Origin: Oscheius tipulae
Taxonomy: Eukaryota > Nematoda > Chromadorea > Rhabditida > Rhabditidae
Assembly: GCA_037178975.1 (NCBI GenBank)
Contig: JASJZH010000004.1
Coordinates: forward strand, 8,370,001 to 8,434,000
Direction: 5' to 3'
Length of the DNA stretch: 64,000 bases
A program made the position numbers and the translations under genes. Under the pieces are notes generated by a model. That model saw nothing but the letters and a program-made list of their open reading frames with translations, was not told the origin of the DNA and made no database searches. Shown here in pieces: positions 41,962 to 51,694 of this stretch (its first letter is position 1; each line of letters opens with the position of its first letter).

Positions 41962-43140
41962 ATGAATGTGATTGAGACGATTCCTCGAATCATGGCAATT
42001 CCTTCGACAATTGTCACTGGATTTCTTTTGTACGTCATCGTCTTTCACACACCAAACCCCATGAAGTCTTACAAGAAAATACTAATTATCATGGCTGTAA
42101 GTGAAGGGCAAAATCCAAATAAAGACTGCTTAGGTAGCAGTCTACCAGTTTGACTTTCTGTACGGGCTTTTTGTCTTGCTTACCCCCATTCCAAAAGCAT
42201 TTGGCTGCCAAGTAAAAGGCTTTCTCGGCGAGCTTTTCCCACAATATTCTCGCTTTTGGGTAGTTCTGGCCACAGCCAGTCTGTTTAATGTATTGCTATC
42301 GATTGTCCTCGGCTTCGTATATCGAGAAAACACTTTGATGAAAAACGTTCCTAATGCAAGGAATAAATTTGTTCTGGAGATGATGCTGGCTACACTTCTT
42401 GTGGTTTGTCACATGGTCACCCAATTTTTGACACAGCCTGACTATGTAACCCTTTTAAGCTATATCCAAACTGTAAGTTTCGCTTGTTCAGAATTTGAAT
42501 TCTTGTAGAATAACATCACTTACGATCACAGTTTTGGAGTCTACCTAATACTGCCTGCGAAAATGCAGATAATGTATGTGGAGGTAATGTGGGCGGTTAT
42601 CCTGGTTAGCTATGTGACAGCTATGGTTGCCAAATCTATTCATACAGTAAGAACTATCCTTTTTGAAACTTCACATGTACAGGTGACTGTCATGTTGAAC
42701 GATAAGAAACAGCACTTGAGCCGTCAGACGATAAGTCTGCACAGAATGCTTATGAGATCTCTGATTTGGCAGGTAGGCAGAGTTTTCTTATTCTAAACTT
42801 CGTTTCAAGGGACTGATACCTCTTATACTCATCGGTGTACCAAGCATTATGTTAGGAGTTGCGACGGCGATGTTCATACTGAAGCCAATCAACTGTAAGT
42901 ATCCTTCCTCAAAATATCAGCATGATAACATTTATAGCTGCTAAAATCGAATGGACGAATGAACTGGGAGAATACATGACGGCCCTCCTTTTGGTAATGC
43001 CATCCCTTTTCGCCCCGGTTCACGATTTCTGTGTGATTTTCCTCACAACGCCTTACAAGAATTATTTTTTAAAGCTGATAAGTGGGAGAAAAACACCTGT
43101 TATCTCTGTTTCACAGTCGGCGATATTTCTACGAAACTAA
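41962..43140 (+). CDS. Srh/Str-like chemoreceptor GPCR, complete, tandem copy
   Basis: Exons 41962-42096, 42134-42472, 42509-42646, 42683-42772, 42810-42894, 42938-43140; 329 residues. It is close to the gene just upstream: shared starts (MN..E.IPRIMA.PST), CQVKGFLGE, FVYRENTLMK, NNITYDH, LHRMLMRSLIWQ and FLTTPYKNYF. The 209-bp spacing and equal exon lengths show a recent tandem duplication. No lesion seen. Confidence 0.92.
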
Positions 43141-43520
43141 TGAGTCAACAAATAAAGTTTTGAAGAATTTTCAATGAATGAGAATTTGACAGGTGACTTC
43201 TTTGAGGGGCAGAGTTATATCGCAATGTTGTTTAGTGTCCGAGTTTTGATGTGCTCTCAACACAGGAAACACTACTTGCGGGAAGAGCACCTTGACACAC
43301 ATTGAGAAGGTCATGCTTACTGGCTTCTTTGAAAAATATGCCTGATAGCTGGTTCAACCCACATGATGGATTTTTGGCAGTTTTCCTCGCCGTATACTTT
43401 GACTCTGACACTCACAAACGTCCAGAACCCATCCAATCAGCTGACCTGAGTTTGGTCGTTCGAGATCACGAGTCAATTGTATCTATTGAGCTGATAGTGT
43501 CGAATCGTTTATTACTCTCT
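43141..43520. other. Intergenic between convergent receptor genes
   Basis: Both neighbours end here. Open stretches seen on the plus strand are antisense to the minus-strand receptor's last exon or have no motif. Possible 3' UTRs only. Confidence 0.4.
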
Positions 43521-44949
43521 TTAGCGAAGATTGCTATCATGTACGGAAACAATTACTACAACTTGCGAATGTTCCACTTTTTGCCGACTAATCTTTTTGG
43601 TCATTCTGTAAATATACGTTCTGTATGGCTTGTACGAAAAAATCCAGGCTAACATAGAAGCCGGTGCCAAGAGTGTGATCAAGAAGTTGCAGTAATTAAA
43701 AAGATCGGCTCTCAAACTTTGAGTAAAAAGTAAAATGATGAGTGGAAAAACAGAAAGAATGACTATGAGCCCAAGAGTAATAACCTACAAGCTAAATTTG
43801 TTGAAAAATTGAGTAAAAATGATACCAATCCTATCAAAGCTTTGAAGACTTCAATGTGATGTTTCCTCGTGGCTTTAGACATCGTTTTGGCTTCTTTCCT
43901 CAATATCAAGAAAATGTTAGTGCAGCAAAAGAAGATCACAAACAGCCCGTAGGACGCAGCGAGTGGATAAACTACCACAGCTATGTAAGTTGTAGGATTT
44001 TGGTCCCCAAAATGACCGCAAACAACAGGAGTCTTGAAAATATCCGGATGGATGTAGCGATACTCTTCAAATAACTCGATTTTGACTTTATCTTGGTCCT
44101 CTTGAGTCACCAAGTGGATTATTGGTGCAGAGAAGAGGCTCAGAGCAGGATAGGTCAGGAAATAGGCTGTAAAACGAGCTATCTTGTTGTTCAAGATATG
44201 ACGTCGTGGTAGAAGAATGTCCATTCGATAGTAGAAGATAGATCCCACAGCGGAGAGATTTCCTGGGAAAAGACTGTTGTCACAATACTGTACAGAGTGA
44301 CAGCTAGGCATCTTATATAACCCTACATTTTGTCTATCGATAATATATTTTTCAAGTTTTGCCAAATTCAATCGGGTTCAGACTTTTAAGAAAGAACATT
44401 CAAGTCTGCATGTGAAAAACCCCAGGTGCAAATGCGCGCAAACATTCTGTTTCTGAGAACCTATGGTACAGATAGTGAGACTCAAAACACACGGATACTC
44501 TAACAATAGGCTACGCAAAAGAACTCGTTATTCCTGCAAACGTACCTAAGAGCAAGCAGAGAACAAGCTCGGCTTGTACTCGTTGATGAATGCCCCATTC
44601 TGTGAAGAGGCCATCTGCATGGAAGGCAATATAGGGCAATAATAGTTTCGGGAACGAGAACCAGGCAAAGTAAGGAGCTATGAGGCCAGCTCTAAAAGAA
44701 AACTCTTCATGAAGGACAGTGTTCTCACGCTCCAATATGGTAGACAATGAGGCACTTAAAAGACTTGGCCATGTATTTTGGTGACTGTGTCATAATCATG
44801 TACTCTCCGCCGCTACTGATAATCAAAGAGACTACGGCAAGAATCTGGAAAGAACTTGAAGTTTGTTATAAAAGTTTTACCTTCACAGGATAGTTACAAA
44901 TGGCAGAGCTGTATTCAAAGTAAGGATTTGTGAGATTGGCCGATACCAT
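43521..44949 (-). CDS. Serpentine chemoreceptor GPCR (second subfamily), complete
   Basis: Exons 44949-44881, 44844-44729, 44691-44546, 44262-43826, 43784-43521; 343 residues, all joins in frame. The N-terminus has a possible glycosylation site (NLT) and a Cys before TM1 (ILAVVSLIISSGGEY), then TQSPKYM, the counterpart of the TPKxM motif of Srh/Sri receptors. Next come IFYYRMDIL after TM3, a long extracellular loop, a KHHIEVFKALIGL stretch before TM6, and FSYKPYRTYIY after TM7. It is diverged from the plus-strand receptors and closer to Sri/Srh types. A truncated relative lies at 31.3-32.9 kb. Confidence 0.88.
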
Positions 44950-45423
44950 CAGAATCAGTCCAAACGATAATCATAAGGTTGTCAGCATCGCAAATAGCGT
45001 TTGAATAAATGATTGGATAGTGCTAAGCAGTGTATAGAAAGAACATAAATAAGCAGATTATGTTCGTTTTTCAAAAATCAAAACACTTCTCACTTTTGAC
45101 TTCGCCTTTTGATATTTGTTCCTTTTTGTTCCTGATATCCGATTCGAAAATTCAGCGACACATTGGAATCGTGCGACGCGCGGATTCAATCAAAAAGATA
45201 TCTGTCCAGGGTGTCCAAACTGCCCATAAACTCATTCTCGTCCTTTTCGGGCATATTCTGAGTGCTGAGCGGGTACATAAAATTTCCGGGTTTTTTTTAA
45301 CAACTAGGGGCAATCACACAAGATCCTGATTCTTCTAAAACACGCGCTCGTCTGATTATGTGGTTGACTCCAAATCATGAAATACGTGACATCGACTACA
45401 ACTGAAAAGCACGGTGGCAACAT

Positions 45424-45650
45424 TTTTGTGGACTTTAAAGGGACAGCCCAGTTATGGTTGGACGGGTGAACCGTGCGCTTTTTTTTCAAATGGGTCCCGC
45501 AACAAACTTCCCTGGAATTTTAATTTCTTGCCTTTTTCGGTACTTCACTCATTTTCTCGGTTTCTATGTGTGTTTAATCGTTTCGCCGTCAAATTTCACC
45601 CTAGAATTGTCTACTTTCGCAGAAAATTTACCAAGAAAAAGGGAGAAAAT
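45424..45650 (+). mobile_element. Single arm of the CTTTAAAGGGAC fold-back family
   Basis: Begins ACTTTAAAGGGACAGCCCAG at about 45,433 and carries the family's inner words (TGGGTCCCGCAACAAACTTC, TTTCGGTACTTCAC, GTGTTTAATCG, CACCCTAGAATTGTCTACTT) in the same order as element B at 11.8 kb. The second arm is absent, and the match is more diverged. Confidence 0.7.
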
Positions 45651-45663
45651 GGCCGTACAAGGT

Positions 45664-45718
45664 CAAAACAGCGTTTCGTCAATATCCTTCTTTTGGATAT
45701 TGACGAAACGCTGTTTTG
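45664..45718. repeat. Perfect 24-bp hairpin
   Basis: CAAAACAGCGTTTCGTCAAT then ATCC, a 7-nt loop, and the exact complement at 45695-45718. It lies at the end of the fold-back fragment, about 250 bp upstream of the small heat-shock gene. Confidence 0.85.
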
Positions 45719-45907
45719 TGCTACTCATTTTTTGCTCTGATCTTTCGAATACCCATGACAATCACGAGGACATTAAAATTGAAACAGAAACAAATTTCGT
45801 AACCGATTTCTCTTGCAGAGACGAAAATAGCCCTCAGTGTTGACACAGGGCTTGTTTTGTGCTTGCGGCATGCAACATCACATGCTATTTACTTCCGTCC
45901 GCAAAGC

Positions 45908-45915
45908 TTCGAGAA
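45908..45915 (+). promoter_or_regulatory. Heat-shock element-like site
   Basis: TTCGAGAA, the TTC-nn-GAA core recognised by HSF-1, within CTTCGAGAAG, about 60 bp before the small heat-shock gene and 15 bp before its TATA-like box. Only one clear unit pair is seen, so heat response is likely but not shown. Confidence 0.5.
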
Positions 45916-45930
45916 GTGTCCCTGGCGGCA

Positions 45931-45936
45931 TTTATA
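45931..45936 (+). promoter_or_regulatory. TATA-like box of the small heat-shock gene
   Basis: TTTATA at 45931, followed by GGC, 37-42 bp before the ATG at 45973. Confidence 0.5.
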
Positions 45937-45972
45937 GGCATCCGCGCCGGTGCAATCGAGTGAACAACTACG

Positions 45973-46562
45973 ATGTCTCTTCTTCCTTACCGCTCATTCT
46001 TTGACGATGCCATCCGCGACATGCAGGGCCTGCAGCACCAGATGACCCCTTCCTATTGGGGTCGTCCGAACGACTCGCTGGCTTTTGCCACCACCGCTTG
46101 TGATGTGAGTCGTGTTACTTTTGTGGAGAGTACAGAAAACGTATTAGGTAGTCAACAATGACAACAAGTTCGGCGTAGAGCTTGACGTTTCTCATTTCCG
46201 TCCGGAGGAACTCAAGGTAGGCTCGAGACAATAGAGTTTATTGATAAAGCCAACTTATAGGTCCACGTAGACGGTCACATGCTTACAATCGAGGGTCACC
46301 ACCAGTTGAGAGACCGCGATACGTTTATGGAGCGGTGAGTTATTGCCGATACAATCTGTAAACAGTCTTTCAGTTCCTTTACCCGCAAGTGGACTCTGCC
46401 AGAGGACGTCGATCTCACGTTAGTTAACTGTCTATATTAGGAAAAAAGGTGCTCAGTGCTATTCACTCTTCGATCAACCGTGACGGTCACCTGTTCATCG
46501 ATGCTCCGAAGTCTGGCTCTCCTACTCAGAGAAGCATTCCGATCGAGCACAAACATCTCTGA
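45973..46562 (+). CDS. Small heat-shock protein (alpha-crystallin domain)
   Basis: Exons 45973-46104, 46148-46216, 46261-46334, 46374-46418 and 46457-46562; 141 residues, all phases agree. After an N-terminal arm of about 40 residues (FFDDAIRDMQG) comes the alpha-crystallin domain: FGVELDVSHFRPEELKV, LTIEGHH, FTRKWTLPEDVDL and GHLFIDAPK. The C-terminal extension has the I-x-I/V type anchor RSIPIEH. The size and FRPEELKV motif match nematode HSP-16/SIP-1 type chaperones that hold unfolded proteins. Four introns is many for such a small gene; nematode hsp-16 genes often have one. A heat-shock-like element lies just upstream. Confidence 0.95.
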
Positions 46563-47720
46563 ACTTATTGTATTTGGTCTCTACTCAAAATATATTTTGA
46601 TTAGTAACATGAATCTCATAATTTGCGCATAGCGCTACGCTGTGGTTTGATTATGACTTAGTGCGCACACTTAAAAACTGAAAATCGCTATTTCTCGGCT
46701 CCGGTCTATTCAATTGCTCTCAAACTTTGTCCCATAGTTTTAACCACCTAGAATAACCTAGAAAAAAAGTTTAGTGTCAATAGGTTAGAAAATAAAAATT
46801 TCAAACATAAAAGACTTTTCAAAAACGTGTCATCCGATATTCGTAACCCAGGCTGGAAATAAAAAAACTACCAAGCTGATTGCCACCAAACGTTGTCTAT
46901 AGGTTCAGAAACCGTCGGATTCCCGCGGCGCAAATTTTTAGACCGATACGATAACTCTAGATGGGTTTTTTGGGTAATTTTGTTTTGGGGTCAAATGGAT
47001 AGAATATGTTAAAATGTGTTTTTTTAGAGTGTTTTGAGCCTTCAGACACGTCAAAACGTGCAACTGAGCACATGAAATCCATAGGAAAGTCCGCGCAATG
47101 AACTTTGCGCGTCAGCACTAAAACATGGCATGTAGAAGCGTTCCTACAGTATAAAAAATTGTTGTAAAGCATTTTTTGCTACTAATAAGCGTTGATCATT
47201 AAATATTCTTTGAATATTTGACAAAAAGGGGACAATTATTATTAAAAATGTGACCCGCGAAAAGAACTGGGCAATAGAATTCTGTAGACAAGTTGGGAAA
47301 GCCCAAACCACGTCTGTCTTATTTCTGGTTATCGCGCAATTCGACTTTCTGCTCGAGTTTTAGAAAACGTAACACGCACTACTCTTTCGCGCAATGATTA
47401 AGTCAGACGCGGTTTAGGCTTTCCCAGTTTGCCTACAGAATTCTATTGTCCAGTTTTTGTAGAGTCCAAACCACACTTCTTTTCGCGGGTTGCTTTTTTA
47501 ATGATGTTTAACAACTGTTTGTAATGAGCTGTTCCGTTAGGCTGGAAATAATGGAAATTTGAGCTGAGAGAACATTGCGTCTATGCCAAAAAAGCATTGC
47601 TGCTTATCTGCGACTTATGGTCTATCAAGGTTGGTCGAAAGCGGGATTCGCGAGAGAGAGAACGGAAACTTGTCGATCTCGTTCTAAAAGCGGAATTCGC
47701 ATGGGACACATTCTCGCAAA
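46563..47720. other. Intergenic with a fold-back element
   Basis: No coding region supported apart from the mobile element at 47,242-47,502. Confidence 0.4.
47242..47502. mobile_element. Fold-back element (MITE-like)
   Basis: TTAAAAATGTGACCCGCGAA at the left and TTCGCGGGTTGCTTTTTTAA at the right are inverted. The arms share CAATAGAATTCTGTAG and GGGAAAGCC. The right arm has an extra segment of about 25 nt. Non-coding. Confidence 0.7.
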
Positions 47721-48640
47721 ATGATTCAACTTTTTATTGGATATTTGCTTTTCACTAAAGCACAAAGTTGTATTCCTACTTCAAATCCCGTCTTTCCAGG
47801 TATTCGAGTTTTGATCTTGTTTATTTTTGACTACTTTTAAATCTGGCTTTCTAGAAAGTTCTCCAAGCCGTGTTCATTCATTTATCTCTTTTCAGAAATT
47901 TTCAATGGGGCTCGGCATTTTGAAACCTAGGGCCAGGCTTGATTGAAAAATGTTTTTTTTTCAGAAACCACAACAACGTCCACTACAGCCCCTACTACAA
48001 CGACATCAACAACAACAACAACAACAACAACAACAACTTCTACTACTACGACTACAACGACCACTCGTATGCTTTAAAGTGACAATAACGTTGGATAATT
48101 CAGTACAATGCCCTATGGGTTTCACTTACTTTGCTCACACTACATTTTGCTATTTTGTTGGCAGAACACGGACCAATTGGAACGGAGCTGAGAGCATGTG
48201 CGCGGCATTCGGTGCTAATGGGCATTTAGCAGCTATTCGCGATGATGTTACGAATACTTTTATCACAGGTTGGTTGAGAGCAACAGAAACTATTTTTTTT
48301 TTAGATCTTGCTTCAACGGGAACTGATACAACAGGCTATACGCAGAACACTTGGATTGGGCTCAGACGTGTCGGGAACTTCCCTTATGCTTGGAGTGACA
48401 ATGGAGTCCGGGTGATTCCGGCCAATGGCGACTATAACAGATACTGTGGTTTTGATGACGGAATATTTGCGACCAGTTGCATCTTTGTAATTGTTTTGAA
48501 GAGGAACAATATCTAGGTCATTTCAGCTTCACCAAGATAATCCAAATCCATTATTAGGATGTCTGAAGTACCAATGGAGTGATGCTTTCTGTACCGATCA
48601 GATGGACAATTTTGTTTGTCAAATACCATGTTGCACATAA
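47721..48640 (+). CDS. Secreted C-type lectin with Thr-rich linker
   Basis: Exons 47721-47799, 47965-48066, 48104-48268, 48305-48486, 48527-48640; 213 residues in frame. A signal peptide (MIQLFIGYLLFTKAQS) is followed by a run of Thr/Ser from a CAA/ACA repeat, a likely O-glycosylated stalk. A C-type lectin-like domain follows: CPMGFTYFAHTTFCYF, AESMCAAFGANGHLAAI, the TWIGL signature, AWSDNG, and C-terminal FCTDQMDNFVCQ. Canonical Cys are present. The usual calcium-binding EPN/QPD tripeptide is not obvious, so sugar binding is uncertain. Nematode genes of this kind (clec) are large families expressed in gut or pharynx, often in defence. The repeat is read here in the Thr frame, since that frame links the signal peptide to the lectin domain. 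Confidence 0.92.
47965..48066. repeat. CAA/ACA triplet repeat coding the Thr stalk
   Basis: Low-complexity trinucleotide tract within exon 2 of the lectin gene; likely variable in length between strains. Confidence 0.6.
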
Positions 48641-48899
48641 ATAAAAGGAACGTTTTAAAACCATGTTTTAGACATTTTCCGAAACTAATATTGTGATGCC
48701 AGAAGCATAGCGAACCCACTCATCAAATAGTTTCTCCAGTTTTTCCATAGCGCCACAATTTCCTTACAAAATTCTTCGCGTTTCATTTACAAAGCGATCG
48801 AAAGTTACGCGTTTTTATGAACTAATATGCAGCGAAACGGAGACATTATAAGAAACAACAGGAGGAAAGAAATCACATAGCAATCGTCTGCAGTAGGGG

Positions 48900-49935
48900 A
48901 ACATTCATAGTAATTCGATTTCAGAGAGTTCTGTAGTCGTAGCCTCCCATCCGCAGTCCATCAACCAAGTCGGGATCTGAAACACCGCCCCATGCCCGTA
49001 ACTACCATTCTGCCGGATTCTCAGCACGTGTCACCTATCGTGAATCTCGAATCCCCGTGGTAACTTCAGAAGTGGTCATGGATTTCTCGGCGTTAGAACT
49101 CGAGGCGAAAGGTTAGTTGGGATTCTTCTGAAGTAGGAATCTTATTCTGGGATGTTTAAATATCAAAAGCAATATGCAAAGGGATAATTTTATACTGTAC
49201 AGCAATACCAGGACAGAACAAAACAGTTCCAAACAAACTGACAAGTGTAATGACCATGATTTTGAATGCCTTCTTCTAAGACTGCTCATTCGAAAGACGT
49301 AGTTGAAGTTCGAGAGTATCTAAGAATGTAATGTCATGTGTTGAAGCAAATGGACTACAAAAGCAAACACCCGCGTCCTGGAAACAATATATGAAGATAC
49401 TCACCATAAAAACACAAAACAGACTAAGGAGAAAACCGAAAAGTCACAATAATACTGGAGGAATGATCAATCCGGTTACAAATGAACACCGAGTCAAAAG
49501 CAGCCGTTTCAGTTTCAGAACTGTCACCCTAGTTGAGTCCTACTCTGATGGATACCGTCAAGCTCAAGAATCTTTGAAGCGCCGTCACGAGCCCGACTTC
49601 AAGGATGACGGTCGTAAGAATACCGAGCCCTCTCCCTGTCTCGAAATCTTTGGCATGTCAGGTTACACGGTAGAGAGAGATCTCTTACGCATCTTCAAAA
49701 AGTTCGGTTTCATCAACCACGTTAGTTCATCTTCGTTTCGACTTTACAATCTGTTTTTTAGGTCACAGTCATTCGTGAGTTCAAGACAGGACAGAGCAGA
49801 ACGTATGGTTTTGTCTACTATCGTCACACGGCTGAGGCAGTCCGTGCCAAGAAAGCTCGGAGAGATGCTGTCATCGACGGCGTCAAGGTTCGCATCGACT
49901 TTCCATTGAGAACGGACGCTTCAAGGCCGAGATGA
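48900..49935 (+). CDS. Tra2-like RRM RNA-binding protein (N-terminus uncertain)
   Basis: The firm part is exon 49519-49720 joined in phase to 49762-49935 (stop). It encodes PCLEIFGMSGYTVERDLL, then FKKFGFI, and the second RNP core YGFVYYRHT, with DGVKVRIDFPL. This single RRM matches Transformer-2 / RSP-8 type splicing factors, which use CLGVFGLS and RSRGFGFVYF. The usual C-terminal RS or Gly-rich tail is missing: the frame stops about 10 residues after the RRM. An upstream open stretch (about 48925-49112) contains RSPSTKSGSETPP and may be an RS-like N-terminal exon, but I could not connect it. Either a shortened Tra2 paralogue or a decaying copy. Confidence 0.7.
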
Positions 49936-50954
49936 GCAGACGTGGAGATGGATCGCCTCGCCAATAGATGATACTGCGGGGAAAAACTGTTATTCAAAAT
50001 TTTTGTGCCTTCTTCTTTTGTCTTCCTTATCGTCTTTTTGTGGTTTTCAGTGTAAATAAATGAGTCGATATTAACATTATTTACAGCGTACTTCAGTATC
50101 ATTGATCTGTATATCAGTCCGCATGGTTCGACTCGGAACGGAAGAGAAAAACTGATAGAAAGGGTCGATCTGGAGGGAGATAGCGCTGGCTGGACAGGGA
50201 ACATCGAGATTGGAAATGCTGATATTTCGGCAATAAAACTGTTGTCGTTACTTTTTTTTTTTTGCACTTTTCGTAACATTTTCCCTTTTCTGAACCAGAA
50301 AAAGTTAAAATAAACAAGAACGTTACCATGAACGTTTTCTGAAGATGGCAAAGAAAAGTTTGTGCATCTGTCCTCGTAGTTCCCCATAGAGGTTTTGTTT
50401 TTCGAGGTTCTGTTGTCCGGCCTTTTTAGACATCCCATATATCATCTCCCACTTATTGATAAGCAGTAAAAAGTACAGAGTCAGCAGCTTTTTCATGAAA
50501 AACAGATACGGTATCACAAATGTTTGTTTACTTTAGTTAGATCGGTAAATTCAAGTCAGTTTTGGAGAGTTTTACACGGTGCTTTCCACGCGTAACTTAA
50601 AACGATACTATGATGAAGCCGGGGGGAGGGAAGTTAACCCGCCCCACCAATTTATCGATTTAGAACAATTCCCGTTAAAAAAACACCGTTTGCATCAGTC
50701 ACTGTGCAATCCCCTGACTCCCGTTAGAGCTAACAAGCTTCTGACTTCCAGACAAAAACAGATAAGCTTTTTTATTTCCATGAAATGAAGCCACCGTCCT
50801 CCGGTGCCTTATCGCTGGGCAATGAGCGTAGCCTTCTGTTTCCTTTTTCATACCCCTCCCCCCATCATTATCTCTCCTCGAATCACCCGTCATCTTTTAA
50901 AGACCTTGCAAGTCTATAGATAAGCTCTCCTTTTGCACAGACTTCCCTCCGAAA
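49936..50954. other. Intergenic
   Basis: A weak minus-strand candidate (MKKLLTLYFLLLINKW at about 50,490) looks like a signal peptide, and downstream frames hold CYEKC, but splice phases do not give a convincing gene. Confidence 0.3.
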
Positions 50955-51557
50955 ATGTCGCGAGTTGAAGTCCGTCAAGCTAGACCAGAAGATGCTGAGA
51001 TTGTCATGATCCTCATCCAGGTTAGTTCCTTCACATTTTTAGCAAGTGTTCAATACTAGGAGTTGGCCCTCTATGAGAGAAGACTGGAAGATGTCTTAGT
51101 TACAGCCAAAGAATTCTCTTCCGCTCTGGAGAAGGGTTCTGTCCAGGCTCTGATACTATACGAGGACGACCATCCGGCTGGAATGGTAGTGTATTGTTAT
51201 ACCTACAGTACATGGGACGGAGAACTGATCCATATGGAAGATCTGTACGTGAGAGAGACTCACAGAAGGAAAGGATACGGGATGGTTCTTTGGAAGGAGC
51301 TGGCTAAGGTTTGTTATCTACTAAGAACAGAATATAGAGACTTCCTAGATTGCAGCGGAAAGAGGCTGCAGGAACTTGCTTTGGAATGTTTTGGACTGGA
51401 ATGAGCCGGCCATCAAGTTCTATCAAACTGTAGGTTCTCTGTAATTTTTTTAATACTGTTTCAGATGCCCTGTGAGGACAGAACTGAGAAGGAGGGATGG
51501 AAATGGTTTCGACTTGACCAAGATGGAATCAAACAGCTGGCTAATGTCGCCGTTTAA
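50955..51557 (+). CDS. GNAT acetyltransferase, SSAT/thialysine type
   Basis: Exons 50955-51020, 51060-51308, 51349-51429, 51465-51557; 162 residues, phase 0 at all introns. It begins VEVRQARPEDAEIVMILIQ, the usual beta1-alpha1 of GNAT proteins. It has the acetyl-CoA binding motif RRKGYG after LYVRETH, the conserved WNEPAIKFY of the spermidine/spermine N1-acetyltransferase group, and the final EGWKWFRLD seen in that group (human EGWRLFKID). It uses acetyl-CoA to modify polyamines or thialysine in the cytosol; the substrate cannot be told apart from sequence. Length is close to the usual 170. A normal, intact gene. Confidence 0.93.
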
Positions 51558-51694
51558 TTTAAGCATAATGAAAATGAATAATCGTTTTTTTCTACTTGAT
51601 TCCCTAACTATCGGTATACGGGTACAGACTTTACGTGAGATCAAAGACAACTTGTAAACATTGAGAGATCATTTGTGTAGATTTGGCAAAAACA

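Noticed and set aside
48001-48060. Poly-Gln reading of the CAA repeat
   Set aside because: The Gln frame joins neither the signal peptide exon nor the lectin domain; the Thr frame does both with correct phases.
49824-50517. Minus-strand frames with a possible signal peptide and CYEKCKKKK
   Set aside because: The two parts lie in different frames, and the one plausible intron does not place the signal peptide in frame with the Cys part.
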